Of a stretch of 64,000 nt of DNA, positions 25,218 through 38,107 are shown in pieces. The notes beneath the pieces are model-generated. The model was not told the origin of the DNA and made no database searches. It saw only the letters and a list, made by a program, of their open reading frames with translations. The stretch comes from Membranipora membranacea (taxonomy: Eukaryota; Bryozoa; Gymnolaemata; Cheilostomatida; Membraniporidae). Position 1 is the first letter of the stretch, and each line of letters starts with the position of its first letter. The position numbers and the translations under genes were made by a program. Where the stretch lies: contig OU612065.1 of the NCBI GenBank assembly GCA_914767715.1, forward strand, positions 21,142,001 to 21,206,000, written 5' to 3'.

Positions 25218-27490
25218 TGATTTCCATGACATGGGGCAGTTTTACTTTCATTTGCATCATGGTTCAAAATTCTATCCTGCTGATGTAATTTTTCTGTTTG
25301 GTTGAAGTTTGAATATTTCAGCCCATATATTACGTGTGTTAACATTCTGCGGATCTTTTTCGGAACAAGCCACTGTAGAATGCAGTCAATATTGTTATCA
25401 CATGTTCTTAAACATTGGTGTTGGTTTACTTTGATGTCACAATAGACCTGGAAACTATGAGAGCTGAAGTTGAGTTAAAATAGCTTAGAGGAGTAAATAT
25501 TGGCTAGAGTTTGGTGTAGACCTAACAGCCTAAATTTCGTTGTTTAATGTTAGCTACCACTAATTTTGGCTAGCTTAGCTAGACATATATTTCAAGCATA
25601 CCAGAAAGGCTTTTTTCTCCTGCAAATACTTTACTCCTCTAGGGTAGTCAGAAATTGAAAGGGTTCAAGAAAAAGAGATGCCCAACAAATACAATATATA
25701 TAATATATACAATATATATATAATATATAATAGGTTTATATCTTACTTTTAGCCTATTGAGAGCAAAGCATGCTGAGAATCATTTGGGCCAAATTATCGA
25801 TTAATTGAATTTTGGTTTTAATTTTAGCTGTCAGTGTCATTAACAACTTCTTGTGGAAAAAATTCATGGACTCGGGATAGAATTCTATCGCCATCATTAT
25901 ACAAAACAGCCAATCGTGCGAAGCATAAAATCTATAATTTCATGTGAGGTGAGTGCCAATTTCTAGATTATTTCCGATGTCTTGTATCATACAAATAGCT
26001 CGCCCATAAGTGAGCAATTTAAGTTGATGGTGATGATTTGACTGTTGACTAATATGAATAGCTCTGTTATCTTCCACGCATTAGTTCACCCAGACTTCAC
26101 ATGGATGCATGTGTGCACACTAGCAGTATACATTATTTTCAATGAGTATCAATCATTTGGTGGATATTGACATGGCTCATGGAATCAAGTTGGAAGGCGG
26201 GTTGGACATTTTGAAGGCAAGTATGAAAAGTAAAATCTGCGTACATGTGTATATACACGTACGCAATATTATTGCAGCGTGTATGGTCAATGATACCTAT
26301 ATACACATAGGTCCAGTATAGAAGTTCAATGACCATCATAACATACCATTTCATTTGATTACTGTGAAATGTGAAGTTTTATCATTATTCTAATTTTGGA
26401 GTTTTCGAATAGTTAACAAAAGCCTAGTAGACAGAAATTTGGTTTTCATTTTCATTTTCTGACAAATCGTGTTGCTTCTGTTTCTTCTACCATATGGGTT
26501 TCATGTCAGACGACGGGCCAATATAGACATACTGCTTCCCGGATGTCAATATAGCAGTTATATATTTGTCATGCTCGTAAGAGAGTAAGAACCTATATCT
26601 TGGCCAACATAGTTGCAACTTTTTTTTAATACATACATTTGAAAATCAAATCAGACGAAAGTTAAAGCTCAATGTGGTGGCTTTCAACACAGCACAGAGC
26701 TTATATTTTCAAGTTATTTTTTGTGGTAGCTTGTAGAAACAAATTGTTATTTTATTGTTTTTTTATGATAAAAAGTGACCAAGGCAAAGACTGTGGTGCT
26801 TGAAATAACAGTGAAAACTTTTTAAATTAATGTGATCAGTAACTGCTGGAAATATTAGATTTCAAGCACTTTGCTTTGAGAATGATTTTTATGATTTATT
26901 AAGAGAGTTTATTTATCACTTTATTTTTAAACCCAACTTAATGTCAGTAAAATATCTTAACTTCGATAATCTTCGCACCAAAAAATTAGCGCAGATACAA
27001 TTTTTAAAAAGATATAATGTGAAAAGCTTGATTTAAAAAATAATGTATATTGCCACTGTCGGTTGCTCAGTTAAAATTAATTGTGGTGTTAGGACTGAGG
27101 GATAAAAAATCATCGTTTTGCTTAGATCAACACACCATGAGTTCATTTATTGCTTTTCCGTCATTATTTTAAATGCAGTCCTCACAGGTAGTGGCTTTAC
27201 CGCTTCCCACCCTACTCATTCATGGTAATGTGTTCGGAGGTTGTCATTTTGGTGTTGTGAGGAGATGATCCATGTATGCAGTTCATTGTTTATACCTGAA
27301 ACAATAGTGATGACTACCTAAGGTTTTGTGGCTGAAAATCTATCTAACTTTTTTAAAAATAAATTAGGTCTATTTGATACGATGGCTGGCTTTCTTTACT
27401 CATTGACATGATTAGTTAATTAGCTATTTGATGCACTATTATAATGGTCTTTTCATTGTAAGTATATAAATGTACAGTATGTATTATTAT

Positions 27491-27515
27491 CAGAGACTAT
27501 AGTCTATAGTCTCTG
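27491..27515. mobile_element. 25-bp perfect palindrome with 7-bp target repeat
   Basis: Two 12-bp arms (CAGAGACTATAG and its complement) around one T, flanked on both sides by TTATTAT (27484-27490 and 27516-27522). It looks like two transposon ends joined with nothing between. Confidence 0.5.
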
Positions 27516-29363
27516 TTATTATCACGTTACTGCTACAATAGTAACATGTGAGTGCAGGATCTGAAAATCACTACTATGCATTAAATATTGTGAAACCTTG
27601 GTATAATAGTATGTATACAATGTTGTTTGCTAAACTAAATTCAAAACATCAGCTTCTCTCTGCACATATTAAAATAGTCTCTATAGCTAAAAATCATTCA
27701 TTTATTTATTGGGACATGTAAATAAACTTTCTATTCTGTTAAAATTTTGTCCCCTCATGTTTGCGAATAAATTGAAAACAAAAACAGTTTTAACTCGCGT
27801 TGCCACGGACGTGAGTTAAAATTATGAATTATGTGTCCTTGTTTTGGGATGAATGACCTCCTCATTATTCATAGAGAATAATTTATGTAAGAGATGAATG
27901 ACCTATGAACTATTGTTATACTATTCAGGTCAAGTTGGCTACCATAATATAGTGTTTTTTTATCATATGCTTGCCGTGCACGTGCAGATGCTTTTCGTCA
28001 TACGCATGTAACTAATGCATAAATAACAAACGTGCAAAGCCACAATATGGTCCATTATTTATTTCCATACATACTTGTATCTAGAGTCACTCTAGCTTCT
28101 TGGTTATATCATTATAATGTTTGGTAGGGGTAATTTATTTCCATCTGAAATGTGAGCCAGAGGCAGGTGGTTGTAGGATGGCTAGCTGTGATTATCCGGA
28201 AAAAGAGCCCGGTGTATCAATTCATGACCATGAGCTTTATTTTGGTATAAATAACCTTCACAGGTTTTATTTGTGTTATTTTATAAACAAGATAGTTTTG
28301 GTTATAAAACTTTTCTGGGGTGTTTATGAGATTCCACCCCCCCCCCCTCCTCATCACACAAATGGTTGATTAAAACTAGCGAAAAACCATTTGATCACTC
28401 GTTATACATGCTGGCGCTTGAGTGTGAGCGAGTCCATGGAAAATTCAACAGTTTTGGGGGCTTCGGTGCTTGGCATGACCTTTGAGTGGGTGTTTAAACC
28501 TTAAATGCTAGCGTTTTCTGACATGATTTTATCTGTCACGTTGCTAGATTTGTTCCTTGTTGGCAGCCATCCAATGGAACACGTATCGAAACTATGCGAC
28601 TTCCTTGTTATAGATGGTAAAGAAATGAGTCAGACAGAATCACACTATTTTTAGAACCTTTATGATCCTTTGGGTACAGAAAATATTGATTTGTAATAGT
28701 GGTTCGAGCCAAATTTTCTACCATTGCTGTTACCAGTATGATGACTATGAAAGGTTCTCTAACCTTAGCAGTATACCCCATGGGATGATATGGTAAACGT
28801 CCCTATTATCTCTGTGGTGATATAATCCACCATTGAGTATTTCGGAGTTTTCTCCACATTCCAAATGTTTTCAACAGCTGTTGACTGAAATTGATGATTC
28901 AGTTCAGTCTGCTTATTTTAGGGTTGTCCTCCTTCTTAGGCCAGTGAAAAGAGAGCCATTTTTGCGCTTTGACATTAATGCTTGTACCTGTAGTTGTGTA
29001 TTTAACCTGCATGAATGCAATCCTGTTGCTTCATTACAAGATGACATTGTATAAATAGGAACGCATGTATTTTGTTGTATAAAATATCTGTGTTTTGAGC
29101 AAGAAGTAAATAGAACCTAACTGTGTTCTACTTTTTTACATCATCACATCTGGACAATTATCACCAATAATCCCTTGACCATCGTTTACGGGTATGCAAT
29201 AGAACTTGTACTCAAGTTGGCAAATCACTGGGGAACTAGATTATTAGCAACAAACTCATTTTCCTCATCATTTTGCATCTGTATACTTTTTCACGCACTC
29301 TATAAAGAGGTGTAAGATGCACCACGTGAACCATTTAACTTATATGCTGCTGATTTTTTACAG

Positions 29364-29432
29364 ATTGCAATTGGAGCTTATAAACTAAAACCTACACCTT
29401 ACGAAAACAGGATTCTTATAAACCTACTCAAT
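29364..29432 (+). other. 5' UTR part of the zinc-finger exon
   Basis: A good 3' splice site (tgattttttacag, ending 29363) precedes the ATG by 69 nt, so at least one non-coding exon probably lies further upstream. I could not locate it or a promoter in 20.6-29.3 kb. Confidence 0.55.
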
Positions 29433-31038
29433 ATGGAAGAAGTGTGCGGTCAAAATATTGACAATCCTCTGTCCGAAGCAATGGATCTGCGGATAAATAG
29501 AGATATGCAATGTCCGAAGATAAATTCGGATCCAATAGTCCCAAGAGGGTCATATAATCCTGCTCCTGATGACGGTCAGCAGAGATGTGATAGCGTCAAC
29601 TCAAGAGACGGTAAAAACAGCAAGCGCCGAAATGTTAACATTTTCAAAAAGCACAAGCTGAAATACCGCTATCTGCTGAACAAAAATAAGCAAGCCTCAG
29701 ATTCTGGAAACTTTGGTAGCAGCAGTATGCAGGGGTCGTCCAGCACGACTAGTATGGGAGAGTCACAGAAAACGTCGACTAATAACGAGTCCACTTCTTC
29801 ACCCTGTACATCTTCCTCTCCTTCCTCAGGGGACTCGAACAGCCCTGAGAACTTCAATAACAATATATCCATGGGCACCATGCCTAATGATCCGTCCATG
29901 TGTGTCATGCTTGGCAATGCAGTTCCTCTAGTCGTCATGATGCAAGGCCAGGTCCAAAGCGGCACCCGAGACACTAATGGCATGTATAATATGAACAATA
30001 TGAACTCCTCCACCACCTTATATAAATGTAATATGTGCAGCATGTTCTCAAATAACCTAACAGACGTCTTGAATCACGTGAATAGCAATCACTCTAGTAT
30101 CCATTACTGCTTTGTGTGCAATCGATTCCACAGTAACAAACAAGAGTACAACAAACACAAGGATGTTTGTACCACAGCCCATCAAGCATTCCAACAGATA
30201 ATGGACGGTTACTCGAATAATCAACAAGGACACAATCACTCTAAATCCACACACCAGGAACAAGCGCTGAATCTGTCTGTTGCAGGAAATGTTGCTATGA
30301 GAGCGGCCCAAATAGTCCACAGCAAGAAAGGACGTAAAAATAAGATTAAAAAACTTCAAAAATGCACATACTGTAAGAAAGCATTCTTTGGTCGCTTCTA
30401 TTTACAAAGACACTTGCGAAGTCATACCGGTGAGAAGCTTTGCCACTGTAATATCTGTGGTAAAGGCTTTGCTGAATGGCGAAATCTTAGAAATCACATG
30501 TCTAGGTTCCACAATAGCAGTGAGAGTAACTCAAGTGGAGGGGGAAAGTCAGTCAGCCCAAACCTAACGTCGGACAGTGATCCTGTCAATAATTCTCGAC
30601 CGATTCGTAGAGGATCCACCAAAGAGAAAACTAACGGTAACCCAATGATGACATCACAAAATCACCCTCCAAAACACAGTATGAATGGAAATGGTGGTGG
30701 GAATGCTAGCAGCGGTGCTAATTCTACTTCAGTCAATGCCTCGAATGTTGACACATTGTCGAACAACGGCAACAGACTACCCTACTCAGAGTCAGCATTT
30801 AAGCGTGCACCTGGGAATGCTCTGCCCCCATCCTCTAAGTTATATCCTATAGATGTCGCAGCATGGAGTTCAGGATCTGTACAATACCCTAATACAACTT
30901 ATAACGCGTTGTATACTAGTAGCGGTTACTCTGATACTACCCTCTCGGCACCTATCTACTCAGCAAACACAACTGCTGCAACTGCCCAACAGATAGACGT
31001 CACTGTTCATCCGATATCTAATGACGCTGCGTCTACAG
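29433..31038 (+). CDS. Zinc-finger gene, large first coding exon
   Basis: A 1606-nt exon holding the N-terminus, ZF1-ZF4 and most of the Ser/Asn-rich linker. If the donor at 31038 (ACAG|GTTGGT) is not used, the frame runs three more codons to TAA (31047-31049). A 538-residue isoform lacking ZF5-ZF7 would then be made by intron retention or early polyadenylation. The Met at 29433 is the first in frame after the upstream acceptor. Confidence 0.9.
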
Positions 31039-32981
31039 GTTGGTTTTAATTTCTATTTTAATATAAATAGTTCAATCTCAAATACATGACATGACGCCAT
31101 TTCTTGTTTGTTAGAGTTGTTAAATTTCAATCAAATACCACTTTTTACGTTGTCAGCGTAAGCAGATGGGCTGTTAGCAGTTTTGACTTTAAGCAAAGCC
31201 AGGGTTTTTTAAAATTAAAGTCGTTAGATTTTTGATAAAACTGAACCCTGATGTTGCTGATTTTTCACCTGAACATGGATTTGTGTTTTATAGTGGTCGT
31301 TAGCAGCAGTCCAATCAGCTATCCTGTACCACATACACAAAGTGACAGGCCGCAGTCATCTGAGAATAATATGCCAGCTAGTAACGTGTCCATGTCGGTA
31401 ACCTCATGTGAAGAATTGAAGCCAATGGCCTATCTTGGTAGTACGTCTTCAAGGTAAGAGTCAAGACACTCTACAATACAGCGAAGATAATTCGACAATA
31501 ACTAAGTAGAGCATAATAGTTCAATGTGCTTTTTCTTGACAAGCCTGGAAATTGGACAAATTGCGGCCTGCTAGAACCTACAGTGTGCTGGGCTAAGAAT
31601 ACCCCTAAAAAACCATCAATACTATAATTATTCACAATGATTTTTAGTACCAACCTGTTGTCAAGTTCCCAACAATAATTTGCCAAAAACTGTTGGTTAT
31701 TCCTTTAAAAATATTACTGATTTTCTTTCTCCAGTGTGCAAAGATCTCCACTTGATTCGGATCCATGTAGCCCTGAATTGAATACAAAGATCTGGTACTG
31801 GTTGTACCATAAACATATAAATATTATTATTATAGTATTTATATGTAAATGTTTTATAAAATCGTTAATTTATGTGATCATTTGTCAGGTCACTATTCTC
31901 TAACAAATACTGAGTAAACGCTTCTTTTTTAGCAGGTTGGAACTATCCACGGGATTACAAGGACACGAGCAATCTCTAAATCCAGTGTGCAACGAGAATG
32001 GGGAGAAAATATTCAAATGTCACATGTGCAACAAGGAGTTCCGTACTAAATTTGCCATGCAGAGGCATCTCGACTTTCACGCAGGTAGGTTTTTGCCTAT
32101 CCTTGTTTCTATTGGGTGTTTGTGCTTTGTCACAGACTCCTTAGTATCTTAGTGGGTAGTTTGATCGGCTTAATCGCTCCTTGTACAGATCAGCTTCCGC
32201 TACTCATGGCCCCCATGCCCATAAATGCGAACGTGCCGGCAGTACACGTGCTCATTACTAACCAGTGGTCTATGACGTCTTCTGCAGCTTTAAACGTGCG
32301 GATGGTATGAGTAGCCAAGACTCACAACACAATAATTATTATCGTAATATTTAATATGCGATGTCATGCAAAACAAAGCCTGATGTTGAATAATGAATTA
32401 GATGTATATTAAAGCGCTTGTTTTATTGTAGACAAACGCCCATACGAGTGTACACAATGCGACTACAAGGCAAAAACAAAACCACAGCTGAAAGTTCATG
32501 TGATGAGGCATTCAGGTAAGATATAGAATTGTCGCGTCATTGTCAATAATTAGACAACTCCAAACTCCGCATCAAAGGGTTCAAGATTCAAGGAGATAGA
32601 AGACTCTACCATCACTGTGCTGCCCGATAAAATCTTGGATACAAATGTTTACATGAATATGCTAAGAAAATGGCTGGTCTTTTTATGTCTTTTGTAGTTG
32701 TTTGGGATCATCAGAAAACATAGTCTGCTACCGTATTGAGTGTTATTGAGTACGTGAATAATTATAACCTCGTTTCTCTTATCATTTTAGGAGAAAAATG
32801 TTTCACGTGTAGTATCTGCAACTACTCATGTGTCACTCATTCAGATTTGAATCGTCACTGTAAATCTCGATCACATCTATTCCGGGTCAATCTCATGGAA
32901 CAAAATGATGGCAAAGCAGAGTCGGACTGCACTACTAAGTCGAATCCACAGACACATTCTGCTACAAATCTGATTCAATAG
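29433..32981 (+). CDS. C2H2 zinc-finger transcription factor, six coding exons
   Basis: Exons 29433-31038, 31294-31453, 31735-31794, 31933-32084, 32432-32515 and 32791-32981 join in consistent phase to a 750-residue nuclear DNA-binding protein. Seven fingers: ZF1 C199/C202/H215/H220; ZF2 of C2HC type (C226/C229/H242/C246); ZF3-ZF4 a canonical pair joined by HTGEK (C311 to H360); a long Ser/Asn-rich low-complexity linker; then ZF5-ZF7 in tandem (C638 to H716), the last with a six-residue H-H spacing. QALNLSV (277-283) resembles a CtBP-type PxNLS motif, but the leading Pro is absent. A basic stretch KRRNVNIFKKHKLK sits near residue 65. The family is certain. I do not recognise an ortholog and offer no target gene. 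Confidence 0.9.
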
Positions 32982-33459
32982 TAACAAAACTCTCATCTAA
33001 AGTTATTTATTGAGCTATCGAGGCACTTAATCACTATTATTGACCTCTCTTTTAAATTTGGATTATTCATCAATGTTCTAGATGAGTTTAATCTGATATG
33101 TTCATGCTTGGAGATGCCCCCACCACTGGTTAATTTTATCTCATTAATTAATGCCAGGGTTGGTCAAAAATATGCCTACCGGTTCAGCCCCTGTATATAC
33201 CCCCTCATGATGCCAAATTTGGTATCACATGTGATGACTGTAATATATATATACGTTGCGCAGTACCTGACCACGATGTGTCAAATACTTCCTTTTACTT
33301 CATATCCATAATATATTGTGTCCAAATTTTGACCAGAGTTTGCACAGTGATGTTGTGCAATGTTTTGTACTATTTTATTGGGAATTTCAACATTATGATT
33401 TTCTATGCCAAACAAATCTTTACTTTTCTGTAATATTTTCATAATAATGTAATGTTGTA

Positions 33460-33465
33460 AATAAA
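33460..33465 (+). terminator. Poly(A) signal of the zinc-finger gene
   Basis: AATAAA about 480 nt after the stop at 32979-32981, followed within 30 nt by a T/G-rich stretch (ctttgtttt). This is the arrangement expected of a cleavage and polyadenylation site. Confidence 0.7.
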
Positions 33466-33978
33466 CTGATGTAAACACACTGTACTCTTTGTTTTAAAGT
33501 ACCATCGACCGGTATATATCATCACATATATCCATGATATATGTATATAATAATGTTGCTGTCTGTTAATGCTGACAATGGCTGCACCAAGGTGAAGGTG
33601 TGTGCTGGGATGAGTGTGTATAATGAAGAGTGGGTTTCCAAGTCATTAGTGCCGCTATTCAACCACTGGCAACTGTTACCAGCTAGAAGCATACCTGCTA
33701 TCAAGGCCGGAGCGGCAATGGCTGGTGACATCATCCTCATGCACAGAGCTGTACCATACATTAGAGTTCTTTAATCTGATACTATCTATCTAATACATGA
33801 CGTTGCTGTAAATGAAGACCTCTATTTGCTAAGAGTCATGATCTGAAGGTACTATGTGATCTGCGGCTAATAGTCATCAATTATATAATGAATCCATTTA
33901 AATATTATATATACATCCAACAAATCGATCCAACACTTGACCCCCTCCCCTCCTCCAATGCTGTGTTGAAAGTATTAT

Positions 33979-34682
33979 CACAGAGTAAAGATATGCAGAG
34001 GGGACACTACAATGAACGTTATAGTGCCTGCGGTTTTTATCCACTGGGGGAAATTCATCAATCTGGCCACCTGCCAATTTCAGAATATATATAAGTTACA
34101 GTGGAGTTTTGTCATGCAGACATAGCCACCTTTGATAGGTCATAATTCATTCTGTATTTATCCTAAAGACTGATTTCCAGCTTTTCTAAAAAGGTCCAAT
34201 CTTCAAGCTATACACCATATTATTGTCATTTTTTGCTAGGATACATAGGCTATGAGTAATCCAAATTTTTAAAATGAGTTTTATCATATAGATTTACATG
34301 GGGTTTAGGTCAATGCACGGCCATTTCCTAATTTTGATGACCAGCCGTCTATCAATTGTCACATGTAAATCTATATGAAAAAACTCATTTTAAAAACCTG
34401 GATTACTCTTAGCCTATGAATCCTAGCACAAAATGACAATAATATGGTGTATAGCTTGAAGGTTGGACATTCCAACAAAGCTGGAAATCAGTCTTTAGAA
34501 TAAATACAGAATGAATTATGGCCCATCAAAGGTAGGGATGTCTGCAAGAAAAATGTCATTATAACATATAGAGATAATGAGTTTTTGGCATCCAGCTGTG
34601 CACAATTTTCCCTCAGTGAATCAAAAACCGCAGGCACTATAACTATCATTGAACTGTCCTCTCTGTATATCCTTACTCTGTG
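33979..34682. mobile_element. 0.7 kb foldback element, family A copy 2
   Basis: A close, co-linear relative of the element at 351-1046 with the same CACAGAGTAA termini. Flanked by 7-bp direct repeats GTATTAT (33972-33978 and 34683-34689). It has accumulated a few small differences, including an 8-base insertion in the right arm. Confidence 0.85.
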
Positions 34683-34933
34683 GTATTATGATGCGGCTAA
34701 TGGTCTATAATAATAGCGTCTGATATCACGATGCCAAAATTCACTTGTATAATTTGCATTATGTATTTCCTTATATAAGCACTTTTTAATATTGACACAC
34801 TCTTACGGGTCAAGACGCACACGTCACTCATGTACAATACAACTTGTTCCAGATTAAGTACTGATAGTAAACTCAAATGAGCGTCATTAGATTATATATA
34901 TACAAAGCCTTGTGTAACCAACATAACATTCAC

Positions 34934-35921
34934 GGAAGAATTTGTTAGCCACACAGCAGGGTAGAAGGGGCGTGGCCTGATACTCTTGTTTCATTGGTTT
35001 ACTTATTTGTATACAAACATTGTGAAAGCACATGGTTATATTAGATGTATTTTATAGATGCAGAGCCTTAATAATACTACAAATACTCTCTATATGCTTA
35101 TATGATGTATGCCTCTGACACTTCACTAAAATAGCCAGCTAAGATCACCACACCCCCTGAACTCCCGCATTAAAATAAAATACAAACAGAAAATATGCTT
35201 GAAGAGCAAAGATAGATAAATACCAGCCATCCAATGTAGAACCACCAAGAGTGAAAACACCTTTGAATGCTATTACGATTTTTCAACTAATGCAGCTCAG
35301 ACTCCTTTTATTTTGTTTTACTTATGTGCCGTACTTTCGATGCTATCAACCAATTACAGGATGGATATTAGAAATAAGGCAATAAACAAACTTCAAACTT
35401 CACTTAAACATTTACTAATTCCAACATTCAAGCTAGTGTTAGACTTTATATCACAAATAACAACTCGACGAAGCAAATGAAAACATCACTTAGTGAGCTG
35501 AATTTTGGTTAGTACCTTATTAATCATCCTAGTAGCCCTCATTAAAAACTAAAAGTTCGCATTTACCATATTTGAATATAAGTATTGTAGAACAAGTTTG
35601 TTCCCTCTGTGGTCGCAGAGGGATATCCCTCCACCACAGAGGGAACAAACTGATGTATATATTTTAGATCCTTGTGACTTTAGCAAACACCGACTGCGCT
35701 TTGATTTAGGTCTCTAAGAGGTATTGTCAGTTATTCTAAGCTTTGCAACAATACCTACAATGAAACCATCAAATCTGTGATGAAAGAACATCGAAACATC
35801 TGAAATTACATTACATTAATTTGTGTCAATATATATAATAGAAAATAGGGAGTTGTCTTTACTCTCATAATCAAACAAGCCACGCCCCTTCTACCCTGCT
35901 ATGTGGCTAACAAGTTCTTCC
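34934..35921. mobile_element. 1.0 kb element with 52-bp terminal repeats, Mutator-like
   Basis: Ends GGAAGAATTTGTTAGCCACA and inverted partner TGTGGCTAACAAGTTCTTCC; the arms run about 52 bp through GGGTAGAAGGGGCGTGGC. Flanked by the 9-bp direct repeat AACATTCAC (34925-34933 and 35922-35930). A 9-bp duplication suits Mutator-like elements. No transposase inside. Confidence 0.65.
35596..35650. repeat. 55-bp palindrome GTTTGTTCCCTC
   Basis: Arms GTTTGTTCCCTCTGTGGT and complement around GAGGGATATCCCTC. It is nested inside the 34934-35921 element. The same end sequence occurs at about 157-170 and inverted at 325-334. Confidence 0.6.
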
Positions 35922-36421
35922 AACATTCACGCTTGGCCAATAATCATTCATGTAATGATATCGATACACATGACATGTGATGATGAGATGACATTGAGCC
36001 AGTGGCATGAATACAGCAAGGGAGAAAAAGGCAAATTTAAAGCCTATGGAGGAAAAAAAGTTAACGACCATTGCAAGATGTATTCCAAAGTTTCAGTAAT
36101 TCTGTCATTTTGATTACAAACACAATTTCAGAGAAATTATTAATTGTGTCTCATGATTTCAACAACGAAAACGATGCACTCCAATACATTTTTTCTAACT
36201 AGTTCTAAATCAAAAACAGGAGTTTTTCAATGTTCCAATTTTCAAGCTGCATATAACTCTTGTCTCATCGTTACCTTGAACATAACCTAACTTCCCCACG
36301 TAAGCTGCTTTTAAGCTGCCCATTACCCTGCTGTGAATACAATAATTATTGCAGCTTGATTTGTTGGTGTAAAATCTATTGAGCTGCACCTCTTGGCACA
36401 CAAACAGAGGAGATTCTTATC

Positions 36422-36570
36422 ATGGTTGCAACTCAGTCTTGTTTTGATTTGACAAGGTATTTTTTGAACCAACTCCTTGATTTGACATAATATATATGGT
36501 TGCAACTCAGTCTTGCTTTGATTTGACAAGGTATTTTTTGAACCAACTCCCTGTTTCGACATAATATATG
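36422..36570. repeat. 74-bp tandem duplication
   Basis: Two copies of a unit starting atggttgcaactcagtcttg, with only a few differences. Confidence 0.9.
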
Positions 36571-36754
36571 GAGTACACGATGCAAAGAAGAACGCTAGAA
36601 CTTAGAGATTGAAATACGATAAAAATAATCCTTCATACTTGGTAATATATTAATAGTATAAATTATGAAGTATCAAAGATGGGCTGTTCTCTGTATGAGA
36701 TGTCAAATTAATTTGCTACAACATTACTGGTTGGAAAATGTTGGTTGGTTAAAA

Positions 36755-36928
36755 GTTTACGATTCTGCCCGAGACGTCAAGTTGCTCTCAGTTTGTAGGC
36801 AGGTCGGAGCACACTTGGGGCACGGTGTCCTGTAGTCAGTAGCCTGCAGCAGGACTCGAACCCAGAACCTCCAACACTTACGTGTTTGAGGGCAGACGCT
36901 CTAACCAACTGAGTTACCTCCTACTCCT
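36755..36928 (-). mobile_element. tRNA-derived SINE, second family, copy 1
   Basis: Minus strand: A box TAACTCAGTTGG, B box GGGTTCGAGTCC, then a tail shared with 60815-60956 (CTGCAGGCTACTGACTAC to GTGCTCCGACCTGCC). It is not a functional tRNA gene: the anticodon arm is distorted and there is extra 3' sequence. Confidence 0.7.
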
Positions 36929-38107
36929 TTACATAGGGAAAGTTAGTATGATGGCTCATTGTATTGAGGGATGAGCAGAGTGTTTTAATAGTTACTGAGA
37001 TTCTCTCCATTAAGCTTCCTAACACCTACTTTTTTGAGTGATTGATAATAGCTGACCACTTCTACAAAAAAATTGTGCTGTACCACTTAAGTTGGTCATA
37101 TATAGGCCTATCACACACCTATTGCTTGCTCGAGGTATAATGGGTATACAAGGGACACACCTAGGTATCAGTTTTTGTAAACAAAATTAGTAACAGCATC
37201 AACATATCATGTGGTTTTAGATATCATCGGAAAGCTCTCAGCACCAGATTCACAAACAAAGCTAACATTTAACTCATGTGAACTCACATCCATGAAGATC
37301 CTGAAGATGCAATTTTATTTTCATAAACAAACTTTTGACCCACTGTGATAGAATCACATTTTTTCTATTCCTTATCACTTTGTTTCCCTTATATTCTTGT
37401 CGATCCTGTGACATTTTTTTATTTAACGCTTTTATTGGCCGTCTATTTCATTCCAGTAGCGTTTGAGGGATAACAAATTTTTTATTTTGGTAAAAAATAA
37501 GGTACACAGAAATGGTTTGTAAGACAAATTTGACCCTATTTGAGTAGTAAAGATCTTACCCAATACATTGCCATTGGGAAGAGTCTGTTTTGGTAAGAGT
37601 ATGCATTTGATGAGCCAGCTCGGTCTACATGTCAGATGAAGATGACAACTTAATTAAGACATGTCTTTTGTGAAACAAAAGACAGTAGTCTTCACAGATT
37701 TTTTCTTTCCAACATAATAACCACACCATGTGGCTCCGTAAGCTTACTTATGGTACTAAACGTTTTCTTAAAAAGTTTTTATGTGATGATATCTGCGATT
37801 TTTGACTGTTGGTTAGAAAATTGGTTTGCAGAAATACTGGGAGAATATTGAAAAAGTCATAGCCTGATCATCTCATAGAGACTTAATTATGGTATATAAA
37901 ACCGATGAACATGTTATTAAATGAATTTGCCATTAATTTTTAGTTTTCAGCCATTTCCAAAATAGTTATTTACATTTTCGCATTTATTTCACATGCTTAC
38001 AGAGTTCACAAAAATATTCGCAGAGGATCACAATTTGCAAAAACAGTTGAAAAAGTTGCTCAACTATCTTAGATGATATACAAAGGAAGGGCATCTTTTA
38101 CTAGTAG

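Larger units (their letters stand above)
20650..29363. other. Non-coding region between AspRS and the zinc-finger gene
   Basis: The two genes are divergent, so this block should hold both promoters and the zinc-finger 5' UTR exon(s). I see no CpG-rich patch or clear core promoter. Contents I can support: the inverted repeat at 21.4-22.2 kb, a 15-G run at 23322-23336, palindromes at 25182 and 27491, and an 11-C run at 28337-28347. Confidence 0.5.

Noticed and set aside
33541-33774. Plus-strand open frame just after the zinc-finger poly(A) signal
   Set aside because: No recognisable domain, no splice context, overlapped by an equally long frame on the other strand.
36850-36926. Functional tRNA gene
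   Set aside because: A and B boxes are present but the anticodon arm does not fold normally and the sequence continues into a shared SINE body.
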